From positions 9,217,761 to 9,281,760 of the forward strand of contig OZ024788.1 of assembly GCA_964017065.1 (NCBI GenBank): 64,000 nt of DNA. Direction: 5' to 3'. This document shows positions 11,501 through 23,569 of the stretch, in pieces. A model generated the notes under the pieces. It saw only the letters and a program-made list of their open reading frames with translations, did not search any database and was not told the origin of the DNA. The translations under genes were made by a program, and so were the position numbers. Source of the stretch: Haliclona indistincta. Taxonomy: Eukaryota > Porifera > Demospongiae > Haplosclerida > Chalinidae. Within the stretch, counting starts at the first letter, position 1. The number at the start of each line of letters is the position of its first letter.

Positions 11501-14443
11501 CTAGCCAATTTGAATGTCGAGGTTCTAAATCACGGACATGTTCTGCAACCTTCTCGCACTCCACAAGTGAGTCAATAGCTTCACCAGAGTCAACATCACC
11601 AATTTCATCTGACACTGGCTCTGTGCTAGTGCTGTTGTTATTGCAGTTCCACTTCTCATACATAGAATAATCGTATTTGTACCACTCAACAACTACATCA
11701 CCTCTGGAAAGTGGGCAGTAACTCAATAATCCCTCATAGCCATTTTGTAACCATAGCTTCTTCAAAGCACTACTGTTTACTCCATTTATTAACATTTGGA
11801 ACTGATGTTTAGTAAAATTTATTGATCCAATATCAATAGCTAGCTCCTCCATTGTCCTGTTCTGTTTGAGACCGCTGATCAGTGCTGTGAGTGATGGAGT
11901 ATCAATGTCACTATGAAAGAAGAGAAGGTGTGTTATCGTGGTGCTACTGACAATTGCTGTGGTGAGGAGGGTGCAGTCTGTAGACGGAATAGTGCAGTCA
12001 TACAGAGCTAGTTTATGTAGTCTGCAGTGAGGAGACTGCAGGGAGTGGATGAGTGAGCTAGTGGCTTCGCTGTTGACCTTGCACTGTTTAAGCATTATAG
12101 TGTGAAGATTTTTCTGCTGTGAGAAAAAAGTTGAATAAGGTAACATAATTTCAACGTTTTCAATCAAAAGTTTTTCAAGCAGTGAATAGTTATCAAGCAC
12201 TTCAGACTTCTTTTCACTGGGCCGTACATATGTTTTAGCACCAACTAGTCTAATATCAGTTACACATTTGGTAAATGGTCGAAGCTGTGACAAAATTTTC
12301 AAATTTTGAGACCAGGATCCACAGAGATCAAGAGAGACTATCTTACCCTCTCCACTACCATCCTGAGGTACTAACTTTAGACCCATGACAAGATGATTAA
12401 AGTATTCGGGGTTGACTGTAGCTCTTTTTTCCACTCTCCAAGTGCTAGTGCTGTTGGCAATACAGTAACCAATGACAAACCAGTCTAGAGCAGAGTGACC
12501 ACTAACAGAAATATATTTTCCACTAGTGACTAGAGTTGACTGAATGAGCTGTGGACACTGAGTCTCATACAACAAATGAAGCAATGACACATCAACTGAT
12601 GAACCATCTTCACTACTATGAAGACCAGACTTGAAAAGGTTGAGATCAATACCACTGAGTTGTGTTCTACCTGCTAGGAAGAGTACCGCTAGCCAGTGAG
12701 TAGCTGAGGAAAATGAAGATTTTTCTCTTTTCTTTCCATAATATTTTAAGAAGTACTTAAGAGGAAAAAGACCCTTTCGTCCAAGTATGTGTGATAGTTG
12801 TTGTTCATCATTGTCACATTGCTGGGAGTAATGCACTGCTGCAAGATATTCTTGCAATGTAAGATGTATAAAGTTATGTGATGATGATCTCCCAATACCT
12901 ACAGTCAGTTCCTCCTCTCTCTGCATCAGACCAAGTGTCTCTGATGGTACATTGTCATCTTCTTCATCAAACACATACTGTTGCTTCTCTATTCCCTTTG
13001 CTGCTAGTGCAGTCACTGCTTTAAGCTTCTGCTTCACATTCTCTGGTACATCATTCAAAGTTCTTATCTTCCAATCATTATCCTTGTATACAGGATGGTG
13101 TGTGAGGTATCGTAGTAACAGAATAGGGACAAGATCTGTGTATATTTCAGTGAGGGTCTTTGGGGCAAACCCTTTGTCTCCACGCTGCCAGTGGCTGAGG
13201 TATATGTCAGTCACTATGGCACATTGTAGAGGATTGAACATAAGAGAAGATGAGAATGGATGACAGGAAAGGTACTCCTTGAAATCTTCTACTAGTTCTG
13301 GGTTGTCTCCACAAGCTGAGTTGATGAAAGCTTTGATATCACCCTCTGTGAAGCCCAGCACTTCTATGTGCTGGTCAATGGACTGCTGAAAGTTAGGATG
13401 GAGTGTTCTAGTGGCAAGTGGTCTACTGGTCACCATTAGTGTGGCCCTACAGAGTAGCTCTCTACTCATCAACCACTGAATCACAGAGTCAGATTCTCTT
13501 TGCTTGGTTGTCAGTTCATCGTATCCATCTAATATCAACAGCATGCCCTTGCCATCTTGTTCAACCAGCTCTGTCACTGCCTGGCGTATCTCAGAGTCAG
13601 GATGGTACAAGAGGTCATTGATAGTTTGTGCTGTCCTTGTCCTCTGGTCTCTCAGCTTGATAATAACCACTACTCCCCACTCCTGCAGGATCTCTCCTCT
13701 GGCCCATTGTTTGCACAACTCAAATGCAAATGTAGTCTTACCAACCCCAGGTGCCCCCTCAACAAGCACACAGCGAGCTAGGCTGCTTTCATCACACTTA
13801 CACACATTACTAAAATTAAGTGTTGTTTTTTTCTTTTGAATGGCATCAACATGACCATGCAGTCTGTCCATGATCATCTCATTTTTAACACTCTCTGTCA
13901 TAGTCTTAACATTCTTGTGGACTAGAGCAATGTTAATGAATTGTTTAGCTTTGTAGTGTAATAAACTAGACTCTTTATCATAAAGTGGAGTATTATCAAT
14001 ATAGAGCTGCTTGAGATATGTCACATATCGTTGCATGCAAGGAGAAGCAGTGGTAGCAGGTGGTGGGGGAGGGGCTACTGAGGGTGAAGCAGCTGTACTG
14101 GTAGACTCGTATCCAGGATCTCGGTGAGGGCCTGCAGTGTGTAACACTACTGTACTGGTGGGTCCATGAAGAGTGGTGAGGGAAGAGGATGGTGCAGTGA
14201 CTAGTCTAGGATGCTTAGGAGGAGGAAGATCATGAGAAGGTTGATCGTAATCGGAGGAAGAAAATCGTTTAATTGAAGAGGTTCTACTGGATGGTGGTAG
14301 AGAGTGAGCGACATGAGATGATGAGTGGTAGGGTTTATCAGCAAAGGTATCTATTTTAGGTCGTTTAGATGGAGGAGGACCATCAGTATTGCTCGTATAA
14401 GCATGGGGAAAACTCATTGCAGGTTCATCAGACAATGTGGCAT
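11501..14443 (-). CDS. NLR1: NACHT-LRR receptor main exon, with Roc-COR-type tail
   Basis: Probable intracellular NLR sensor. The open frame runs 1031 codons to an ATG at 14531, but an acceptor ATCATTAG before 14443 (phase 1) and the paralogues indicate the exon starts at 14443. In order: Pro/Ser-rich disordered N-terminus with basic SKRPK and PKHPR motifs; a pre-NACHT segment; NACHT with Walker A GAPGVGKTT (near residue 259), Walker B LLILDGYDEL and a TSRPLATR sensor; a FIHLTLQEYLAA helix; then LRRs with LHKLALYDC and LTALISGLKQN. Paralogues stop at a conserved YxKW; here the frame continues for about 50 residues into a tail, DLEPRHSNWLG, ending at a GTGAGC donor (11500, phase 1). That tail matches the Roc-COR gene at 33824. 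The upstream Death exon is probably 21389-21746. The downstream exon is not identified. Confidence 0.85.
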
Positions 14444-14532
14444 CTAATGATTGAAAGAAGTAAAAAAGAAAGCTGTGATGGAAATGTAATGACTTCATTG
14501 TTTCTAACAAATTCAGTGAGAATATTTTCATT

Positions 14533-15817
14533 TACTGTAAATCAGGAAATTTTTGTGTGATAAATTTTCGTGTTAAAAAAATTTTCATGGGTCCATTTGT
14601 CCAGTTAAAATATTTTAACATCTTAATTTTATCAAAGTGTATGCAAGCGTACACAGCTTCTAGACAAGAGTGCATGACCGTTGCTGCTGACAGCTGTACA
14701 GTGCTTCCAGCTTAGAGAGTCCAATTTTGATATATTTACATATAACGCTGTAAAAATTTTATCAAAGGTAATACAATCTTCAAATCTGGTCTGAAGTATG
14801 GTATAACATTGTAGATTATGTGCATCAAATATGACAGCTCACAACCAACTATTGCAAAAGTTATCAACTATTAATTATAAGTCACTGGCTAAGCTCAGTA
14901 GCAGAAGTTTTCAGGCTTGGAAATGTCTATTTGGCTGAGTTAAGAAAATTTACTTTACAAACAGCTCACAGAATGGCTCATCTTTCACTACAGCAAGTTT
15001 GCAATCTCAGCTTCCTTGCATAACATTGTACGGTGCAGAAATGCACCAAAAACGTGTGTTTTGGGAGTCACTGAAGTTTTTAGGCTTGCATTTGTGCATT
15101 TTTGCGAGTTAAGAACACAGATTAACTCGCAGATACCTGCCAGATACCTGAACTTTTCACTTGCGTTGGAATTATAAGTGTAGCTTAAACCATGCGCGCA
15201 CGCGATCGTCGAGAAAGTGCAGTTCTTCAGTTCTTCGTCATGTTAATGAGATTCATCTAGTGAAAGTAGCTTATCGATGAATCATTTCCGTTCACGTAGG
15301 GCCGCTCTTGTTGACCGTTGACAAGATGGCTGCACATCGACAGCCCTAGTTTAGCTTCATTCTCGATCAGTTGAAATTATTAATTTTAACAAAAAAATAA
15401 TGATCGACCTTTTATCCGGTAAAAGTGCAACTGATCGAGAACGAAGCAAAACTAGGGCTGTCGATCAAGAGTGCATGACTGATGCTACTGACAGCTGTAT
15501 AAGTATGCTTGAATTCTGGTTATTGTGTACACAAGAGTGTAGGAGCGAACTGAATGAAAGAATCCTGCCAATTTGTTCGCTAAACCAATACACTCAGGCA
15601 CTGGCGATTGTTGGAGTTGTTCATGATAGCAAAGTAGTAGGTCGCTTAGCATTGTTGGCTGAAACGTAACTCCAGACAGACAGTATTTCAGCTGCAGCCA
15701 AGTTCTTGAACATAAACTCGCAGCATACACATGTTTACAAATTTTGTCAAAAAATTTCACGTTTAATTTTCATGATTATATAAGCTTAGAAACAATTTTT
15801 TTCCCCGATTTACGGTA
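14533..15817. mobile_element. Long TIR element, TACNGTAAATCGGG family
   Basis: Left end TACTGTAAATCAGGAAATTT and an inverted right end at about 15795-15817. The interior (14690-15130) is a diverged copy of 15990-16207 plus 20775-21000, and it contains the uninterrupted version of the site where the Mutator-like element inserted. A hairpin lies at 15338-15460 where CTAGGGCTGTCGAT and its inverse face each other. No gene supported; the small plus-strand frame at 15400-15669 is repeat sequence. Confidence 0.65.
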
Positions 15818-15959
15818 TACCCATGCGGCCGCATGCAACACTTGTATTATAATCAAGTAATGAAAACAAAAATTAAAGGGTTTAAGGGTTGGGAGAAGGT
15901 AAGCAACAAGATCGGAAAGGACAAAGAGTCTAATAATAGAGTTACTTCATGATAAATTA

Positions 15960-16207
15960 TCATACTGCCGAAACTACAGTGCTTTCTGCTTAGAGAGTCC
16001 AATTTTGATATTTTTACATATTATGCTATAAAAATGTTATCAAAGGTAATACAATCCTCAAATCTGGTCTGAAGTATGGTATAACATTGTAGATTATGTG
16101 CATTAAATATAACAGCTCACAACCAACTATTGCAAAGCTACTAATTATAAGTCACTGGTTAAACTCAGTAGCTGAAGTTTTTAGGCTTGGAAATGGCTAT
16201 TTGGCTG
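15960..16207. repeat. Left part of split repeat (host of MULE)
   Basis: Diverged copy of 14690-14930, ending in ATTTGGCTG at 16199-16207. The copy resumes at 20775, on the far side of the 16208-20774 insertion. No gene is visible here or in 15818-15959. Confidence 0.7.
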
Positions 16208-16716
16208 GGGTAGGTATAAAACGCGGAACGTGGAATGGAATATGGAATGGAACAAGAAAATAGAAAACATACACAATCCTACTAGCTCGCAGACAAAGTG
16301 AAAACAAAGTGCTAACAAAGTGAAACGCGATCACAAACCAATGCAGTTGTTGTGATGACTAGACAGGCGCGGAAGCCTCTCCGGCCCGAGCACCATCTCA
16401 CCGTCTACCTGCAGGCAGCTAGCACTGTACAACACAACACAATATAACTATAGATCGCGATCGATCTGAATTGTCGGTGCAGCAAATTAGAGGCTATAGC
16501 TACAAGCAAGAGTTTATTGCTAAAAGTAGCTCAAGCTGCCGCTGCTAGTGCTAGCTTTTACATGTACCTGCCCCATCCAGCCACCGTGGGCCACACCCAC
16601 TAATTGACACATGCATGGGTGCTACGCCCGTCTAGGTGCTATGCGTGATCATCATACTTCTTGCACACGTGCCGCTAACTACAGCAGTCGTTGTCATTTG
16701 TCTGGAGCAGAACGCC

Positions 16717-19341
16717 ATGTCTGATAGTCCGATTTTGATCCCTTCTGACACAGAAAATTGCGACTCGTAAGTTGTAGTATTTTACTGTTGAACGTATGCA
16801 TGATGCTGCCGCAGAAATCGTGTCGACATTATACAGAATCATTGCTATAATTTTTGTACACTTAGGCCCTCCGAGGAGCAACGAGCGGTGCCTAAAACTG
16901 TGTTTACTCCGACAAAAAGGAAGCCTATTTCTCTGTAAGCCATAATTATATTTAGTATTAACTATTTTATCATTGTGACTATATACCAGCATCAGTACCA
17001 GTTCTGAGGATGAATTTGAACAAGAGGAAAGTTCGATGCTGGCATCGAAAAGAAAATGTGAGAATTATTATAATTAATTTTATTGCTAAAACATAAGTTG
17101 ATGACTCTGTGTTTTATAATAGTGAATGGAAGTCACAAACATCAAGTGAAGAATATGAAGCAATTAGTGTTGCTGGAAAGAAAAGTGTGTAATTGTTTTG
17201 GCACTCGATTAATATTTTATTATAAATGCCGATTTTCAGATACAAACAGTCTTTGTTGAAGTCGTCATCATCTGAGTCACTGGCATCTGAAGAGAATACA
17301 GAATCTCTATTGGTGCATTTTAACGATGATCCGGAACTGCCAATTTATTCCCATACTCCTACTGGATACAGCCTGCCAAAATTGGTGGATATTCTGATGA
17401 TCAGCGAAATACCTGATGAAAAAATACGCCAAGTTCAACCTATGGGCGTGAATCGTAACTGCAGTTTCATCATTGACCTAGACTCAATTTGTTTGGATGA
17501 TTTGAAGGCAGACGACTTGGGCTCCTGGAAGTCAACTGGCATTCGCCGATCTTACTTTAAGCTAAACCAAGGAGAGGAGGCTGAATTTGTAAAGATGGCA
17601 CCCTCTGAATCAGCTGACTATTTTGAGATAGTTCGCCGGTATTTCGTCCATTCCACCTACTCCAAATTTCGAAGATGCATTGTGGAAATCAAAAGTTAGC
17701 AGTGTTTGTGTAATGGGCATACTGATACTTGTAAGCCACACCAATAGTTTATACTATAGTTTGGAATGAAATCTTGTGGCTTGCTTTTGGGAATAAATAC
17801 AGTGTTCCACACCAAGACGCTTGAAAAGTCATTCAAATGACGACACGACTAATAACAGTAACCTTGTGATGTCACTGGCTCGTACAGTTGTTGGTTACTG
17901 TTTATTAAAAGTGTCGTCATTCTTTTTGAGGCGGAGCCCATAAAAACGTCACTAAACAGCAAGATGGCCGTCAAAAAGCAGCTTTTTTGTGAGACCGAGC
18001 TTCGTTTGTTGCAATGCAAAGAGGGAGACATGCCAAGTAAGTCTGCCGTTATTGCACTATGCTTAACCTTTGCATTAAGCAAGTATTGGCTCTTAACTAA
18101 CAGAGACGCTGAAGATCCTGTGCCTAACGTTGGGCGATGTCGAAAACGCTGTTTTACGCTCCCTGTTCCCGAAGTATAGCTGACGGTGACTTCTCGCGCC
18201 GCTCACTGAGTGCATCTTGGACGAGTGTTTGACTGCAGCTTTAATAGTTCTTAACTACCACTCGTTGTAGAGATCCTTTGCCTAACGTGGTCAGCTGTGT
18301 GGGTGTGTTTACTGCAATCTTTTATCACGTGACAACCATGTGACGTGAAGCCATATGATGTAGTCAACTCCCAAAGGATAGACCTTTGTGATGGTACATG
18401 CATATGTGCATAGGATCATGCAGTTCAGAGAAAATTAGCAAATTAACCAAAAATGACTTTTCAAGCGTCTTCGTGTGGAACACTGTACTTACAAAGACTT
18501 GCCTACGTGGTAGGTATGCATTGTAAATAATTATTCAATTTTTATAGATTCTGACAACCACAACCACAAGTATGGTTTGTTACAGTATCTTTTTGATGGA
18601 CAAGAGGTGGAAATTAAAGTGAAACCGCATGGAAATTCAAAAAAGGCATCTCCCTTTTTCCGAACTGCTAAGAAAACAAAGGAGCGTATGCAAGAACTTG
18701 CATCATCTTCAACCCCAATGAAGGTGATAGAAAAGATCACAGATGAACTAGGTGGAGAACTGGAGGCAATAGGTGCTGCATTTCTCCCTCGTGATAGACG
18801 GCAAGTGAAAAATATCTAGAGAAACATGGGGAAGCCAAGAGAATGTGACGTGCTATACTGCATAATGCTAGAATGCAAACTGGCTCAAGGAAAGGGAGAG
18901 TTGTTTGTACAAGACGTCAAAGCAGCACCTGAACCTCAATATGTTTTGTTTTATGACTGGCAGGTAGACGATCTCATACGGTTTTGTACCAACAATCAAC
19001 GTTTCTCAGTGCTGACAGTAGATACGACCTTCAATCTTGGTGACTTTTATGTTACACCAATCACCTACCAACACCTCATGCTTGAGGATGTTCACACAGG
19101 AAAACATCCAATAATGGTAGGCCCCATGTTGGTACACCAGCGCATGCAATTCTCTACATTCAACTACTTCTTTAGCACTTTGATTGGTCACAACAAGTCT
19201 CTTCGACACGTTCTAGCATTTGGGACGGATGGTGATAAAAAACTGACTGAGGCACTAGGCTATAGTTTTCCATTTGCTATATCCACCTTCGATGCTTTGT
19301 TCATTTCAAAAAGAAGATTAAAGAAAAACTGTGTAGTTTAG
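16717..19341 (+). pseudogene. MULE-type transposase-like gene, broken
   Basis: Exons visible: 16717-16767 (ATG, start), about 16867-16935, about 16992-17058, about 17116-17189, 17242 to about 17697, and 18548-19341, with GT-AG introns; phases agree at most junctions, notably 17697 to 18548. The last exon contains VDTTFNLGDFYVTP and, about 85 residues on, GTDGDKKL, which look like the first two acidic positions of a DDE transposase, with the conserved-looking VKAAPEPQYVLFYDWQ upstream. It is damaged: an in-frame TAG at 18817-18819 between the N-terminal and catalytic parts, and a frameshift near 19285 after which the likely frame (CFVHFKKKIKEKL) soon ends, so the third acidic residue and C-terminus are absent. 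An Asp/Glu/Ser-rich N-terminus precedes it. Role in transposition is inferred. Confidence 0.65.
17800..18485. mobile_element. Nested Tc1/mariner-type MITE in transposase intron
   Basis: Terminal inverted repeat CAGTGTTCCACAC(C/G)AAGACGCTTGAAAAG at both ends with TA on each side (17798-17799, 18486-18487). It lies in the intron between the 17242-17697 and 18548 exons. The short frame at 17964-18179 is inside it and is not supported as a gene. Confidence 0.8.
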
Positions 19342-19653
19342 GCATTAGGGTGGTCCTTATTTTCACTATTTTGGAATTTTTCTGCTCCCACCCCCAAATC
19401 ATGTTCCATTTGACAAAAATGTACTAAATATTAAGTTTGGTAAAATTCTATTGATGTTTAGAGGTTGCACAACTGCTTGGTAATTCTCTAAATTGATTTG
19501 TATTGTCAAAAGCTCAATTAATTCTCTTTTCTGTAAACTATCACATTTTATGCTTTTTACAGCTAACTAAAATCAATAATAGGGTGGTCCTTATATACAG
19601 AATGCATTAAATATGAGGGTTTTTGTCTCTGTAAGGCCTCTGATTCTCCTATT

Positions 19654-20320
19654 TCATATGTCCATTTTGGTTTGGCCAGCTATTAGCGTTGACTTTCTGC
19701 TATCTTGGAACTGGCATCGATGTTCAGATACTACCTGCAGTAGGAACTGAAACTGTTCTTCATCATGTGTGATAAGTTGGTTAAACTCTTGTACTAGTGC
19801 CACTCCGCGTTCAGCATTGTCGTTTATCACCTTGATGTTTTTAACTATTTCCACCCCCTTGATGAAGTCCTGATGGCTGGTCCAAGTTTTAGGATGATGG
19901 TGTATGAATTCAGATGAAATACCCAACTTAATTCTCAAAGAGTCCTCTTGTGTTCTGTGTTACAAAATCTTCTAATCGACTGTCTGGAACTAAGCGTGCT
20001 GCAATCTTAATGCGTTTTAGTGGTTCATTCTCGCCTTCTCTATTTTGCAATGACTTCACCATCTCGCATTTTGTCACTATTGAAACCTCAGGATCAAAGA
20101 AGGTGAGTCCTACCAGCTCCTCTGAAAGGTACCATAGGTGAAGACCTAACTTGTCTGAGGTAGCTTTTGAGATAATTACATTCTTATCTTTGTAGCTGTG
20201 AAGGTATTGTGGTAGTGGTGGTAGGTGGTAGTGAAGGTGGTGAAGAAGGTGGTAGTGTGCTGGTAGAATCCCCAGCACACTACCACCGTCACATTTTCTG
20301 CATAAAGGCTGTTGACTCAA
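19654..20320 (-). pseudogene. Second MULE-borne gene remnant, unknown function
   Basis: Two minus-strand frames belong together: one (about 20200 down to 19930) with EELVGLTFFDPEVSIVTK, the next (19938 to about 19680) with NDNAERGVALVQEFN and EEQFQFLLQVVSEHR. A frameshift near 19935 separates them. The NDNAERGVAL block resembles a segment I associate with uncharacterised repeat-family proteins of invertebrates; I assign no function. It converges on the transposase-like gene inside the same element. Between them (19340-19640) the phrase AGGGTGGTCCTTAT occurs twice, flanking non-coding sequence. Confidence 0.5.
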
Positions 20321-20774
20321 CCTTCGTGCCTCAGAGCCTACGTATCCCAGTAGATGTTACTACTTTATATTCTTGTGAGCTTGAGCAAGGTTAAAGTTTA
20401 GTACATTCATAACGCAACCTAACATTACTAGTATGAGAAACAATATTACTCTTGGTGCAACAACTTCAGATGATGAAAACTGGATTGCTAGACGGCGGCT
20501 ATCTTGTGCGCCGCCGTGTAAAGTTTGTGCACACGATGAGCCTGAGCGAGTTGCATGTGAGCTACATCAGGTCATTGAGGGCTACACTGCAGAATACAGA
20601 TAAGACTATGTTGGGCAACTCTACCTATAGATATAGAAGTGAGCTCTAGGCTATGATTCAAGCTGAACAAGTGTCCCTCAGGTTTTTTTCTACCGTTTGA
20701 CGTTCCATTCCATTTTCCATTCCACCAATTTCCACGTTCCATTCCATTCCATGTTCCGCGTTTTATACCTACCC

Positions 20775-21330
20775 ATTTGGCCGAGTTAAGAAAATTCACT
20801 TTACAAACAGCTCACAGAATGGCTCATCTTTCGCTACAGCAAGTTTGCAAGCTCGACTTCCTTGCATAACGTTGTACGGTGGAGAAATGCACCAAAAACG
20901 TGTGTTTTGGGAGTCACTGAAGTTTTTAGGCTTGCATTTGCACATTTTTGCGAGTTAAGAACACAGATTTGTGCAATGGATAGCCGGATACCTGAATTTT
21001 TTATTTGCGTTGGAATTATAGATGTAGCTTAAACCATGCGCGCATGCGATCGTTGAGAAAGTTCAGTTCTGCAAAAGCTCTTAGTTCTTCGCTGCGTTAA
21101 TGAGATTCATCTATAGAGAAGGTAGTTTATCGATGACTCGTTTCCGCCCGTGCAGGGCCGCGGATGTTGACCGGTGACAAGATGGTTGCTGATCGACAGC
21201 TCTAGTTTTGCTTCGTACTCGATCAGTCGCAATTGTTTAACACAATGATCGACTTTTTATCTGGTAAAACTGCAACTTTATCCGGTAAAACTGCAACACA
21301 TACGACTTTATTGTAGGCTCTCATTATCTT
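20775..21330. repeat. Right part of split repeat
   Basis: Continues the copy interrupted at 16207: it matches 14928-15420, including CACCAAAAACGTGTGTTTTG and the GATCGAC region. No gene seen. Confidence 0.7.
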
Positions 21331-21388
21331 GTAAACAGCATATCTTAGATTGTGCACATGTAAACACATGTATATTAGTCTGACTCAC

Positions 21389-21746
21389 CTCTCATGCCTC
21401 TGACTATCTCTTCTGTTGCTAGTAGTTCAGAGAGACGATCTACGAGTCCTTGTTTATTACACGATATGAAAGCGTCAGCTAGTCTACTGTAAGTGGCCAT
21501 TGATCCTTGTCTTTGTCTCCATGTCATCAGCATTCTCGTTCTCTGAACTGGTACGGAAGTAGGAGGGTATCCGAGAATATTCTGCTCTTCTACGTCTGTG
21601 AGTTCCAGAAAAGGCGCCAACTCTCTCCATTCAGGAATCCACTGAGATATTTGCGCTAAATCAGCATAGGAACATGGCTGGTCCCACCACGAGGAGGACG
21701 TTGCTTGTCTGTGAGACGCCATTCGGACAAATTTCACAATGCACAA
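21389..21746 (-). CDS. Death-domain exon, probably first coding exon of NLR1
   Basis: Encodes a Death-fold module: DLAQISQWIPEW, ELAPFLELTDVEE, then TYSRLADAFISCN and LVDRLSELLATEE. The likely start is the ATG at 21722 (MASHRQ; context CCGAATGGCG); an in-frame ATG lies at 21746. A GTGAGT donor at 21388 leaves one base of a split codon (phase 1), which fits the phase-1 acceptor of the NLR1 main exon at 14443. The pairing implies a ~6.9 kb intron filled with the MULE and TIR elements. It is paralogous to 49270-49645. Death domains recruit partners by homotypic contact. The pairing with NLR1 is inferred from strand, order and phase. Confidence 0.75.
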
Positions 21747-21855
21747 CAGTCGATCATGGGTATTTTACAGGAAGCACGCGGTTATACGGCCCTGACATGG
21801 GAACAACCCGCAACAGACCGCAGTCTGAGTATTTACCGCAGGCATGCGCAGTCTA

Positions 21856-22111
21856 CCTTAAAACCAGTAATTTTAGCGACCACTTAATTTAGCGTTTTGC
21901 GATTGAAGACATTTAGTGTGTACTAATTTTAGCGTTTGGCTGCTCTATAATGAGATTCATGCTCGTTAACAGTCATTATTACTGCGAAACCACAGCTATG
22001 TAGAATGAATCTCATTAAAGTTTAATTTTAGCGCTTGCTAAATTTAGCGTTTATGACCTCACTCGCTAAAAACGCTAAAATTAGTGGTCGCTAAAATTAC
22101 TGGTTTTAAGG
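21856..22111. mobile_element. TIR MITE with TA target duplication
   Basis: CCTTAAAACCAGTAATTTTA at the left end and its inverse at the right, each bounded by TA (21854-21855, 22112-22113). The interior repeats GCTAAAATTAG-like motifs. No coding. Confidence 0.8.
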
Positions 22112-22285
22112 TAAGTATTTACCAAAGCTTCAAATCACACACACTCGCACAGTACAGTCTATAATTGTCCTCCAGTCATGATTTGATCATAGTGCTGCTA
22201 AAATAAAGATGATCTATGTAACTATCATAACATGATAATAATCACACATCACTAGTTGTCTAGATCATGATGATGATGATGATGA

Positions 22286-23569
22286 TCATGTTGCTGTGTG
22301 TGTTCGTGTGAATATCATCATGTCAGAATGTGCAGCTTGTGTGGCATTGGAGGGATTTGAGTTACAGGGGAAAGCTGACATGAGCTTCCAGCCATGTTGT
22401 GTGAACTGGTTGAGCACTGCAGCATGAGTAGTGGATACCTCACCAAACCTGAAGAGAGACAGAGATAGTAACTAACAAGAGAAGATCGATACCATATTGA
22501 TCATGGCGAGGCTACACCTGTATTATAGTGGTTTATTATCATGATAGGTACACATAGCATGTTGACATTTTCACTCCTTTAACCTTTTAGTTACTAAAAT
22601 TATTTTGACGAAAATTTGGCTTGATCTAAACTCTTGCGATTTTCTACAACATGCTAACGCTAGCTGTTCCAAACTAGCACCATTTTACATAGCATGTCAA
22701 AGTTTACAACCATGCACTAAACTCTGAGTTGGCCACTCCCACTTCGGAACTGAAACCAGATAAGTGCTGCGACCTCGTCATTTTACAACTAATTTTGGTC
22801 TTCATTTAGCCCTGGTGACTGATACAAAAACCTGGTGGTGTCCAGGTGAGCAAGCGGCATAGTTTAGACAATATTCTATGCCAAAGTATGCATTTCCAGG
22901 CATCCTGAAGCCCTAAATTGCTGAAAGTGGCGAGGGGCTCTACCCCTCAAACCCCAGGTTAAAACCACCTTCAAATTCCCCCATGCTGTACATGTTAGTG
23001 GCAAGGGTGCACTGAAAAGCAGTGTTTTTTTCAGGGAAAGTTGTCTTTTGCAATTAAAATTAGTTTGTCCTTTCTAAAGCACTTTTCACACTATTAATTT
23101 TATGACGTCTAGAGTAGGTGGAGTCAATTATGATGCCTAAAGGCGTCATTAGGGCTAAAAAGGTTAAAACTCAAAATTAACCATTAAAAATATTATGTGA
23201 AATTACTGCTTCTACTGTTACATTACAAATATATATTTTTAAAGCATTGCTCAAATATGATGACTTTAATGTCTATGCCAGCACTGGCAATAGAGAAAAA
23301 AACTAATTTTAGCTAAGATTATAATAGTGGGCAAAAACTAGAATCTGCGTAAAAACAACATGCTAAATCACCAAAATTTTCTAAATATTTTGCGTCATGG
23401 TACATGTGTACTCTTCATACCATCCTCTGTCGTCTGATATCGTCTTTGGAGCAGCACTATACTCAATTCCATATCAGCTCAGGATCCAGGTTCCCGTTCA
23501 CTCGTAACCCGGGACGTGATCCATAGAATATCTCCACTGTACTGTACTGGAGCTTTGGTTGAATAGAGT
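22286..23569 (-). CDS. Unidentified gene, last two exons
   Basis: The terminal exon (22286-22448) follows a strong acceptor (CTCTCTTCAG) and encodes FGEVSTTHAAVLNQF, QHGWKLMSAFP and a TGA stop after 53 residues. The preceding exon (about 23412-23569, acceptor TTATCTCAG) reads IQPKLQYSTVEIFYGS and RPGLRVNGNLDPELIWN, then changes frame to SAAPKTISDDRGWYEE, whose GTACAC donor (phase 2) matches the terminal exon. The frame change near 23455 is either a disabling indel or a missed small intron. No family is recognised. It lies between NLR1's Death exon and the NEMF remnant. Nothing is called between the two exons. Confidence 0.45.

Larger units (their letters stand above)
16208..20774. mobile_element. 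Mutator-like (MULE) DNA transposon with 9-bp TSD
   Basis: The termini are inverted repeats beginning GGGTAGGTATAAAACGCGG. They are flanked by ATTTGGCTG (16199-16207) and ATTTGGCCG (20775-20783), a 9-bp target duplication with one difference. The same host sequence without the insert is present at 14911-15010, so the boundaries are supported by an empty paralogous site. It carries a plus-strand transposase-like gene, a minus-strand second gene remnant, and a nested MITE. The 9-bp duplication and the DDE-like region favour the Mutator superfamily. Confidence 0.85.

Noticed and set aside
12952..13839. Plus-strand frames opposite NLR1, and the same opposite NLR2 and NLR3
   Set aside because: They are antisense shadows that recur at the same place in every paralogue.
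17964..18179. A small plus-strand gene inside the transposase intron
   Set aside because: It lies wholly within the TA-flanked MITE and has no recognisable motif.
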